In this document: piece after piece, positions 1 through 4,984 of the stretch
Numbering within the stretch: the first letter of the stretch is position 1
Layout of the letters: the number at the start of each line of letters is the position of its first letter
NCBI GenBank assembly: GCA_022428185.1
Contig: JAKMCZ010000238.1
Span: 1 to 5,082, forward strand
DNA: 5,082 nt
Source: Alphaproteobacteria bacterium
GTDB lineage: Bacteria > Pseudomonadota > Alphaproteobacteria > RS24
Reading direction: 5' to 3'
The notes under the pieces: generated by a model
What the model saw: only the letters and a program-made list of their open reading frames with translations
The model's database searches: none
What the model was told of the DNA's origin: nothing
Program-made: the position numbers and the translations under genes

Positions 1-753
1 TCCATTTCTGCTGCTACGGCATTTAGCCGGACTGAAGCCACCTGCGAAATGCAGATTGCCGTCCATTACCGCCAGCGCGCCGCCACTTACCGCTAAAGGC
101 AAAGGCGGTAGCTGTCGCCATTGGCCGGTTTTTATATTAAAAGCCTGCACCGTCTTGACCGGTCTACCGCGCGTGTCAATGCCGCCGGCAAAAATCAGCT
201 CATCGCCGCGCCGCGCAAAAGCCGTTGCTGAAACCGCTATCGGCATTTGGTTTTTCCAATTCGACCATTTGCCGGTCGTTGAATTGAAACTTTGCACAAT
301 CGCCGCATCGCGCCCCAAGCCGCCGAAAATAAACAGGCGGGTGCCGTCGAAATAGCTAACATGGTCGGCTCTAGGCGAAGGCAATGCACCAAGCTCAAGC
401 CAAACTGCCGTATCCGGCGCATAAAGCCAGAAACTGCCCGATAAACGCGCCGTGTTATTTTCACGCCCACCGGTGACAAACACCCGTCCGGTGCCCGCCG
501 CAATGGCGTATTGCGAAATATTGGCGGGTAGCGGCGTAAGCGGCCGCCAGCCGTCATTTTTCAAATCATATTGCTCAAAGAAACTGCGGAGACCCTGCCC
601 GACTTTGCCGCTCATGACATATAATTTGCCGTCCATTTCTGCTGCTACGGCATGCGGCACAGCCGTCGGCAAGCGCGCACCTTCGCGCCATTCAGCCGGA
701 ACCGACGCACTCGACAGCAATAAAACGGCTAATGTTGAAAGCAAAGTCCTCAT
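1..753 (-). CDS. Exported Kelch-repeat (beta-propeller) protein, C-terminus cut by window edge
   Basis: The frame is open from an ATG at 753 to the left edge (251 codons, no stop). Residues 1-20 look like a Sec signal peptide: MRT, then a hydrophobic run, ending SVPA before EW, so the protein is probably periplasmic or secreted. At least four Kelch-type units follow, seen as hydrophobic-G-K/T-L-hydrophobic strands ending in GG or SG and followed by a W-x-x-L-x-x-L-P turn: about residues 34-76 (DGKLYVMSG), 84-124 (GRVFVTGG), 131-168 (DGTRLFIFGG), 175-218 (DELIFAGG), and a fifth beginning near 225 (DGNLHFAGG). The fold would be a beta-propeller. Kelch propellers include binding modules and enzymes such as the sialic-acid mutarotase NanM; no catalytic assignment is possible here. 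AGGA lies 5 nt before the ATG. The gene follows mgtE by 39 bp on the same strand, so co-transcription is likely. The last seven residues at the edge do not look Kelch-like (see findings). Confidence 0.85.
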   Translation of the reverse strand, partial: MRTLLSTLAVLLLSSASVPAEWREGARLPTAVPHAVAAEMDGKLYVMSGKVGQGLRSFFEQYDLKNDGWRPLTPLPANISQYAIAAGTGRVFVTGGRENNTARLSGSFWLYAPDTAVWLELGALPSPRADHVSYFDGTRLFIFGGLGRDAAIVQSFNSTTGKWSNWKNQMPIAVSATAFARRGDELIFAGGIDTRGRPVKTVQAFNIKTGQWRQLPPLPLAVSGGALAVMDGNLHFAGGFSPAKCRSSRNG

Positions 754-792
754 CGGCTTCCTATAGCAGAGAACCTGCTTAAAAACAGTTTA

Positions 793-2178
793 TTAAAGCA
801 GGAATAGTGTCGCAAAGCCGAGAAAAGCCAAGAAACCGATAATATCCGTCACCGTTGTGACAAAAACGCTTGATGCCAATGCCGGATCGATTTTCAACCG
901 GTCGAGGCTAATCGGGATAAGAATACCGGCCATAGCGGCCACCACCAGATTGACAATCATCGCCACGGCCAGCACCAGACCGAGCAATGCGTCGTCAAAC
1001 CAGAAACCACCGACAAGGCCGGTGATAACGGCGAATATGAAGCCGTTGACGAACCCCACTCCAAGCTCACGATAAATCAATCGCACCGCATTGACCGGCA
1101 GCAATTCCTGCGTCGCCAGCGCCCGCACGGTTATGGTGAGCGTTTGTGTGCCGGCATTGCCGCCCATTGACGCAACAATCGGCATCAGCACGGCGAGTGC
1201 CACCATTTTCTCAATCGACGCATCAAACAGGCCGATTACCAGTGACGCGGCAATCGCGGTCAGCAGATTGAGAAACAGCCATGACATTCGACCACGTGCC
1301 GCTTCAAACACCGTATCGGTAACCGCTTCGTCGCCAACACCACCGAGGCGCAAAATATCCTCACCCGCTTCCTCAGCAATCACTTCGAACACATCATCGG
1401 CGGTAATCACCCCGATAAGCCGTTGGTCTTCATCAACCACAGGCGCGGTCACCAAATTGTAACGCTCGAATAATAGCGCCACATCTTCGCGGTCAGTCTC
1501 GGCCTGAATAATATAAAAATCCTCGTGCAGAAGGCTTTCCATTGCTTGTGGCCTTTGCGCCCGCAACACTTCAGCCAGATGCACCACACCGATAGGTGTA
1601 TGGGTCGGGTCAGTAATATAAATTTCAAGGAAGTCGTCGGGTAAATCATCGGTTTCACGAAGATAGTCAATCGTTTGCCCGACCGTCCAAAAGGGCGGGG
1701 TCGCGATGAATTCCGACTGCATAAGCCGTCCGGCGCTATCCTCGGAAAAATCGAGCGCGCGTTGCAATAGCAGACGGTCGCTTTGTGGAATTCGGTCGAG
1801 CACTTGCTGGCGCTCGCTATCTTCCATGTCCTCAAGCACGAAAACCGCATCATCGCTGTCGAGTTCTTTGACGGTTTTAGCAACAGTGTCGGTGTCCACC
1901 ACGTCGAGCGCATCATCGCGCACCGCATCGTCAAACTCGGCGAAAACCTCCGGCTCCAGCGCGTCGCCGACCAATTCCAGCATGGCGGTTCGCAAATCAG
2001 GCGGCAAAACGGTAATGATTTCAGCAATATCGGCTTCGTGGCGTTCATCGAGTACGGCCAGCAGCGCCTTGCGGTCGCCGTCGCGCACCAGCCCGCTAAT
2101 CGCGTCAAAGGCTTCCGCCGTCAGGGTTTCCATGCCCTGGCTGTCGCCTTCTTTGCGCTCAGTAACGATATCACTCAC
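793..2178 (-). CDS. mgtE: MgtE-family magnesium transporter
   Basis: A 461-residue protein, the usual MgtE length (about 450). MgtE is a dimeric inner-membrane Mg2+ channel gated by cytosolic Mg2+ sensing. Domains in order: acidic helical MgtE_N domain (about 20-145), then paired CBS domains starting at SAGRLMQSEF (about 148-270, with IGVVHLAEVL and LIGVITADDVFEVI as the two CBS cores), then a membrane domain (about 300-461) with five helices. The family signature MGGNAGTQT is at about 338-346. The DPALASSVFVTTVTDIIGF segment near the end carries an Asp (about 445) in the place of the pore Asp of Thermus MgtE; that alignment is from memory. The frame is open upstream to a TTG at 2286, but I chose the GTG at 2178 because CGGAG lies 7 nt before it, and the extra 36 residues are basic and unlike the family. 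An internal ATG at 2133 is a weaker alternative. Confidence 0.95.
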   Translation of the reverse strand: MSDIVTERKEGDSQGMETLTAEAFDAISGLVRDGDRKALLAVLDERHEADIAEIITVLPPDLRTAMLELVGDALEPEVFAEFDDAVRDDALDVVDTDTVAKTVKELDSDDAVFVLEDMEDSERQQVLDRIPQSDRLLLQRALDFSEDSAGRLMQSEFIATPPFWTVGQTIDYLRETDDLPDDFLEIYITDPTHTPIGVVHLAEVLRAQRPQAMESLLHEDFYIIQAETDREDVALLFERYNLVTAPVVDEDQRLIGVITADDVFEVIAEEAGEDILRLGGVGDEAVTDTVFEAARGRMSWLFLNLLTAIAASLVIGLFDASIEKMVALAVLMPIVASMGGNAGTQTLTITVRALATQELLPVNAVRLIYRELGVGFVNGFIFAVITGLVGGFWFDDALLGLVLAVAMIVNLVVAAMAGILIPISLDRLKIDPALASSVFVTTVTDIIGFLAFLGFATLFLL

Positions 2179-2297
2179 TGTTGATCTCCGTCTTAAGGCC
2201 ACCTTTTTTGAAAACCGTCTCCGAAAAGGCAGATGACGCGGCAAAATAATAACTCTACGATAAAACGACTTACTCGATTCGTCCAAAGGGGGGACCC
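2179..2297. promoter_or_regulatory. Divergent intergenic region, mgtE / MAPEG gene
   Basis: This 119-bp gap must hold the promoters of mgtE (leftward) and of the MAPEG gene (rightward). I find no convincing -35/-10 pair for either gene. The least weak leftward candidate is TTGGAC with TATCGT at an 18-bp spacing. There is a loose inverted repeat (CCTTTT at 2202-2207, AAAAGG at 2224-2229). The gap is too short to hold a typical M-box (ykoK) magnesium riboswitch, and I see none. One GANTC site (GATTC, 2276-2280 approximately) lies near the MAPEG gene. Confidence 0.4.
2186..2190 (-). promoter_or_regulatory. Shine-Dalgarno of mgtE, fixing the GTG start
   Basis: CGGAG on the minus strand, 7 nt before the GTG at 2178-2176. 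No comparable element precedes the TTG at 2286 or the ATG at 2133, so this site decides the start. Confidence 0.65.
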
Positions 2298-2672
2298 ATG
2301 ACTGAAGTTCTTATCGCCACATTGGCTTTTTATCTCTTGCAATTAATGTTGCCGAGCGTAATGGCGCTGGCCCGCGGCGAGGTTGATGCCGCCTTTTTGT
2401 TCAGCAGCCGCGACCAACAAGGCGAGCGGTCACCGATTGTCCGCCGGGCGCAACGCTCTTGTGTCAACATGCAAGAAAGCCTGATTGTCTTTCTGCCACT
2501 TATGGGCATCGCTATGGCGAGCGGCACCAACATCGCTGAAACGGCAACCATTTGGCTGGGTCTGCGGATTGCTTATTTGATTACCTATTTAATGGCGGTG
2601 TCATATGTCCGCACATTCATCTGGCTCGGTTCGGTCTATTTCTTAGGCGTGATGGCGTTCGCACTGGTTTAA
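2298..2672 (+). CDS. MAPEG-family membrane protein
   Basis: A 124-residue integral membrane protein of MAPEG size and pattern. Four hydrophobic segments are visible at about 4-24, 60-76, 84-101 and 104-123. The loop after helix 1 and the start of helix 2 carry the family pattern: basic residues at 49-53 (VRRAQR), then N57 and E60 (R-x-x-x-N-x-x-E), followed by the helix-3 pattern WLGLRIAYLITY. Eukaryotic MAPEG members are microsomal glutathione transferases and eicosanoid enzymes; bacterial members of this short type are mostly uncharacterised, so no substrate is assigned. The ATG is preceded by a G-rich tract (GGGGGG ending 4 nt before it) that can serve as ribosome binding site. It is transcribed away from mgtE and ends tail to tail, with no gap, against the small gene at 2673-2846. 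A strong terminator follows 107 nt downstream. Confidence 0.9.
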   Translation: MTEVLIATLAFYLLQLMLPSVMALARGEVDAAFLFSSRDQQGERSPIVRRAQRSCVNMQESLIVFLPLMGIAMASGTNIAETATIWLGLRIAYLITYLMAVSYVRTFIWLGSVYFLGVMAFALV

Positions 2673-2846
2673 TTACCAGTCAAATGCGTCCATAAACTCA
2701 GCGAAGAATTCTTCTTCTTCGTAAAACCATTCGACATCAAAACTCGGATTGGCTTTCGGTTTTCTAAACTGAACAATATCACCGCCCTTTTGCTCAGGCT
2801 TAGGGGCGGTGTTTTTTTTGCCGTTTCCGTCGTCAGACTGTTTCAT
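2673..2846 (-). CDS. Small acidic-tailed protein of unknown function (57 aa)
   Basis: An ATG at 2846 opens a 57-codon frame ending in TAA at 2675-2673. The product starts MKQSDDGNGKKNTAPKPEQK, a polar and probably disordered head. It continues with IVQFRKPKANPSFDVEWFY and ends in a compact run rich in Glu, Asp, Phe and Trp, finishing FMDAFDW. There is no membrane helix or signal peptide, so it is probably cytosolic. I do not recognise the family. Support for a real gene: GAGG 10 nt before the ATG, a good promoter just upstream (TTGACC, 17 bp, TCTAAA), a stop codon directly abutting the MAPEG stop, and an end rich in Trp and Phe that chance frames rarely give. Against it: a rightward terminator occupies the opposite strand of codons 10-23, and the length is short. 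Confidence 0.55.
   Translation of the reverse strand: MKQSDDGNGKKNTAPKPEQKGGDIVQFRKPKANPSFDVEWFYEEEEFFAEFMDAFDW
2780..2819 (+). terminator. Rho-independent terminator, rightward
   Basis: CACCGCCC (2780-2787) pairs perfectly with GGGCGGTG (2804-2811). The stem is extended inward by a T-G and a T-A pair around a loop of about 12 nt. Eight T residues (2812-2819) follow at once. This is a textbook intrinsic terminator on the plus strand, best read as ending the MAPEG transcript 107 nt past its stop. It lies within the leftward small gene, on the opposite strand. Read leftward the hairpin is preceded by A's and not followed by T's, so it should not stop the small gene. Confidence 0.85.
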
Positions 2847-2860
2847 TACGCAAATACCTC

Positions 2861-2878
2861 GTCTAAGCTAATTTAGAC
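2861..2878. promoter_or_regulatory. Operator-like inverted repeat GTCTAA-N6-TTAGAC
   Basis: GTCTAA (2861-2866) and TTAGAC (2873-2878) form a perfect 6-bp inverted repeat with a 6-bp spacer, in the 91-bp gap between the divergent 57-aa and 138-aa genes. It overlaps the proposed -10 box and start site of the leftward gene, where a dimeric repressor could bind. No regulator gene lies nearby, so the binding protein is unknown. Confidence 0.4.
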
Positions 2879-2900
2879 AAAATAGAACCGCGCAGGTCAA
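2872..2900 (-). promoter_or_regulatory. Sigma70-type promoter for the 57-aa gene
   Basis: On the minus strand, TTGACC (2900-2895, 5 of 6 to TTGACA) is followed by exactly 17 bp and then TCTAAA (2877-2872, 4 of 6 to TATAAT). Transcription would start near 2865, giving a leader of about 19 nt that just includes the GAGG ribosome binding site at 2860-2857. The -10 box overlaps the right half of the inverted repeat at 2861-2878. Confidence 0.5.
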
Positions 2901-2914
2901 TCTTCGGATCTGCG
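2891..2914 (+). other. Hairpin upstream of the 138-aa gene
   Basis: CGCAGGTC (2891-2898) pairs with GATCTGCG (2907-2914) around an 8-nt loop. That is eight pairs, one of them G-T. It ends about 10 nt before the ribosome binding site of the 138-aa gene, so it could be a leader hairpin of that transcript. It also contains the -35 box of the opposite promoter, so the symmetry may have another cause. No T-run follows on either strand, so it is not a terminator. Confidence 0.3.
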
Positions 2915-2937
2915 ACAAAAAAGGCAGGGAGAACGCT

Positions 2938-3354
2938 ATGAGTGGATTCTGGAGAAATTGGATAGACATTTGGTGTCTGGCTATGATTGCTCTCGGTGTC
3001 GTGTTGGCCGGAGCCGGTCTGCAAGGTTTTGAGGGCGGCGTGCGCCTGATATTGACCCTGCAAAACCCGGAAAACCCTGCCGTTTTCAATGATGTTGAAC
3101 GCTTTGCATTTGGACTGACGGGCGCGTTGTCGATTGGCTGGGGGTTGACCTTTTTCTATTTTTTCCGCGCCGCGCATAGCAGCAATATGGGCGATAAAAT
3201 GTATCGGCAGTCTTTTGTCGTGCTGATTGTCTGGAATTTGGTGGACGGATATATTTCCTACGCGACCGGTTTCACGCTCAATATCGCGTCAAATCTTATT
3301 CTTTCATTTGGGCTGATTATTCCGCTTTATATGACCGGCAAGCTTAGTGACTAA
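2938..3354 (+). CDS. Unrecognised four-helix membrane protein (138 aa)
   Basis: I do not recognise this family. The protein has four hydrophobic segments at about residues 11-28, 55-77, 91-108 and 112-133, and no separate signal peptide, so it is an inner-membrane protein. Between helices 1 and 2 is a loop, GFEGGVRLILTLQNPENPAV, with a Gly/Arg part and an Asn-Pro part. Helix 3 contains WNLVDGYISYATGF, where buried Asn and Asp could be functionally important. The short loop 78-90 (RAAHSSNMGDKMYR) is basic and may face the cytoplasm. AGGGAG lies 7 nt before the ATG. It is divergent from the 57-aa gene and ends 6 bp from the stop of the convergent symporter gene. The intact frame, clear ribosome binding site and amphipathic layout make it a convincing gene. 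Confidence 0.85.
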   Translation: MSGFWRNWIDIWCLAMIALGVVLAGAGLQGFEGGVRLILTLQNPENPAVFNDVERFAFGLTGALSIGWGLTFFYFFRAAHSSNMGDKMYRQSFVVLIVWNLVDGYISYATGFTLNIASNLILSFGLIIPLYMTGKLSD

Positions 3355-3360
3355 TCGCCG

Positions 3361-4692
3361 CTAGTCGGCTTGGGCGGTCTTGATACGCGCCTGCAATTCA
3401 GCATGCACTTTGGCGGTCAATGGGAACCGCAACGCGATAATAATTGCGCCGATAAAGAAAACCGCTGGTGCAATCGCATAAAGCAACCGCAAGACGAATA
3501 AGTCATCAAACGAATTTTGCGACAGCAATTTGGCATCAAAATTGGTGAATGACAGCGCGCGAATGGCTAAGAAAGTGCCGAGCGCGGTCGAAATTTTCGC
3601 CGTCATGCTGGCAAAGGCAATATAAGCACCGGCGCGCGCCTTGCCTGTCTCAGCCGTTTCGACGTCAATGACATCGGCCAATATAGCCAGTGGCAGAAAT
3701 TGCAAACCGCCAAAACACGCACCTTTGAAAATGAATAAGATGACAAACGCCCAATAATCATCGGCGGTAAACGACATATTTATCGCCGAGATAATGGCAA
3801 CCGTAATCAGCGTGCCGGCGAAAGCGACATGCTTGCCGACTTTGCGCCCCAACCACAGCCAGCCCGGCACAGCGGCCAAACCGGCCACAAAATAAATGAA
3901 ATAAAGCGTCCCGACGCCATCTGCTTGAATTACCGATTTCATGAAGAACAATGACAGCGCGTTACGAAACGCCTCAGCCAGCGTGACGATGAGCAGCAAA
4001 CCGACAACCATACGCATCGGTTTATTGGCCCATACTTTTTTCACCCCATCGATAAAAGAGGCTTTGGCCTCGCCTGCCGTTTCGCTCGGCGGCGTTTCTT
4101 TAACAAACAGGCATAGCAGCAACACCGCAATCGGCGCAGAAATGCAAATTGCCAATGCCATGCCGCGCATGATGGAAGGCGTGTCGCCGGCACCATATTG
4201 CTCGACCACAAACGGAATAAAGGCCGCAACCAGCAAGCCGATAAGGGTAAATTGCTCGCGCCAGGCAGTAACGCGGGCGCGCTGGTGGTAATCGGGAGAC
4301 AGTTCTGCACCCCAAGCGCCATAGGGCAAGCCGACAAGTGTAGTGCCGACATACATGCCGGTGATACAAAGCAGCAGATAAACCGAATCCGCGCCTTCCA
4401 TCGGCACGAATAGCAACCAAATCGAGCCGCATAATACCGGCACGCCAAGTATGATAAACGGGCGGCGACGGCCTATCGGGGTTCGTAAGCGATCGGATAG
4501 TGTGCCGACAAGCGGGTCGGTAACCACATCAGACAATTTTGCAACCAGCAGCATGGTGGCGACCGCAGCTAGTGAGACACCTATTTCACCGGCGTAAAAG
4601 GCGGGCAACCAAATGGCGATGGGATAGCCGACCAGTGCCAGTGGCAAACCCAGAAGGCCATATATCGATAATGTCGTATTGGATAATTTCAC
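3361..4692 (-). CDS. GPH-family (MelB-like) sugar:cation symporter, MFS
   Basis: A 443-residue, 12-helix transporter of the glycoside-pentoside-hexuronide:cation symporter family, whose members import sugars or glycosides with Na+ or H+ across the inner membrane. Family marks in order: KLSDVVTDPLVGTLSDR with Asp55 and Asp59, the positions of the MelB cation-site aspartates; TPIGRRRPFI (71-80), the loop-2/3 motif; LPYGAWGAELSPDYHQR (122-138), with Asp134 a likely match of MelB Asp124; and LAILADVIDVETAETGKARAG followed by AKISTALG, with Lys366 near the place of MelB Lys377. Residue equivalences are from memory, not an alignment. The start is GTG at 4692, supported by GGGAG 5 nt upstream. No glycosidase or sugar kinase is adjacent, so the substrate cannot be named. 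A good promoter lies at 4727-4755. Confidence 0.92.
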   Translation of the reverse strand: MKLSNTTLSIYGLLGLPLALVGYPIAIWLPAFYAGEIGVSLAAVATMLLVAKLSDVVTDPLVGTLSDRLRTPIGRRRPFIILGVPVLCGSIWLLFVPMEGADSVYLLLCITGMYVGTTLVGLPYGAWGAELSPDYHQRARVTAWREQFTLIGLLVAAFIPFVVEQYGAGDTPSIMRGMALAICISAPIAVLLLCLFVKETPPSETAGEAKASFIDGVKKVWANKPMRMVVGLLLIVTLAEAFRNALSLFFMKSVIQADGVGTLYFIYFVAGLAAVPGWLWLGRKVGKHVAFAGTLITVAIISAINMSFTADDYWAFVILFIFKGACFGGLQFLPLAILADVIDVETAETGKARAGAYIAFASMTAKISTALGTFLAIRALSFTNFDAKLLSQNSFDDLFVLRLLYAIAPAVFFIGAIIIALRFPLTAKVHAELQARIKTAQAD

Positions 4693-4697
4693 GAAAA

Positions 4698-4703
4698 CTC
4701 CCG
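4698..4703 (-). promoter_or_regulatory. Shine-Dalgarno of the symporter, fixing its GTG start
   Basis: CGGGAG on the minus strand ends 5 nt before the GTG at 4692-4690. It supports the full-length start; the first predicted residues (KLSNTTLSIYG) also fit the usual beginning of the family. Confidence 0.65.
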
Positions 4704-4726
4704 ACGCTTATGCTAAACGCCGAGTG

Positions 4727-4755
4727 ATTATGTCAGTGTCGTGTTGCCGCTTCAA
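4727..4755 (-). promoter_or_regulatory. Sigma70-type promoter for the symporter gene
   Basis: On the minus strand TTGAAG (4755-4750, 4 of 6) is followed by exactly 17 bp and CATAAT (4732-4727, 5 of 6). Transcription would begin near 4720, leaving a leader of about 28 nt that contains the GGGAG ribosome binding site. The AATCG cluster lies about 33 bp upstream of the -35 box. Confidence 0.55.
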
Positions 4756-4787
4756 CGCCAAACTGGGTAGCGATGAGTGCGGCCTAC

Positions 4788-4846
4788 AATCGGAAGCGAT
4801 TCGATTGGCGCGCAAAATCGCGAAAGATAATTACGATTTACAATCG
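4788..4846. repeat. Cluster of six AATCG/CGATT pentamers
   Basis: Six copies of one pentamer lie in 59 bp: AATCG at 4788, 4816 and 4842, and CGATT at 4797, 4802 and 4834. Two pairs make inverted repeats: AATCG-gaag-CGATT (4788-4801) and ACGATT-tac-AATCGT (4833-4847). The cluster sits between the symporter promoter and the CtrA-type box, so it may be a multi-site operator. The binding protein is unknown. Confidence 0.45.
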
Positions 4847-4861
4847 TTAAGGGTTATTTAA
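4847..4861. promoter_or_regulatory. CtrA-type box TTAA-N7-TTAA
   Basis: TTAA (4847-4850) and TTAA (4858-4861) are separated by exactly 7 bp, which is the full CtrA recognition motif known from Caulobacter and other alphaproteobacteria. It is 123 bp before the ATG of the rightward gene at 4985 and 154 bp upstream of the symporter start, so either could be the target; the rightward gene is the closer one. It directly abuts the AATCG cluster. A chance match in AT-rich intergenic DNA is possible. Confidence 0.45.
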
Positions 4862-4984
4862 TTTCAAAAGCTTACAATTTTGCTCGTTTCGGAGGGCAAG
4901 CGACTAGGCTTTATCAGATTTACCTGGCGAAAATGAATTCGCTGATTGGGTCAGCATAAAAAGAAAAAAGAGGAGGACCCATCA
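4862..4984 (+). promoter_or_regulatory. Leader of the gene at 4985, with hairpin and very strong Shine-Dalgarno
   Basis: GAGGAGG at 4970-4976 lies 8 nt before the ATG at 4985, the strongest ribosome binding site in the window, in a purine-rich A/G tract from 4958. A small hairpin, GCTGA-ttggg-TCAGC (4941-4955), ends 14 nt before it. No clear -35/-10 pair was found in this stretch. The promoter may be activator-dependent, which would fit the CtrA-type box just upstream. Confidence 0.45.

Noticed and set aside
237..766. Open frames of about 100 codons in both directions over the Kelch region.
   Set aside because: They are shadows of the Kelch frame, which alone has a signal peptide, repeats and a ribosome binding site.
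766..780. Small inverted repeat AGCAG-N5-CTGCT between mgtE and the Kelch gene, considered as a terminator.
   Set aside because: Only five pairs, no T-run in the leftward direction of transcription, and it lies just before the Kelch ribosome binding site.
2179..2286. N-terminal extension of mgtE to the TTG at 2286.
   Set aside because: The 36 extra residues are basic and unlike the family, TTG is rare, and a better-placed Shine-Dalgarno supports the GTG at 2178.
2179..2297. Possible magnesium riboswitch (M-box) or other Mg2+-sensing leader for mgtE.
   Set aside because: The gap is 119 bp, too short for an M-box plus promoter, and I see no matching conserved helices.
2702..2721. Hairpin CGAAGAA-N6-TTCTTCG inside the 57-aa gene.
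   Set aside because: It arises from a run of GAA codons next to TTC codons and needs no separate explanation.
4041..4448. Open frames of 110-135 codons overlapping the symporter gene.
   Set aside because: They lie wholly inside the symporter frame, which has clear family motifs along its full length; their Cys/Arg-rich products look like frame shadows.
4730..4861. A 43-codon rightward frame (ATG at 4730) in the intergenic region, product beginning MSVSCCRF.
   Set aside because: It has no good ribosome binding site, covers the symporter -10 box, the AATCG cluster and the CtrA-type box, and is short. Regulatory DNA is the better explanation.
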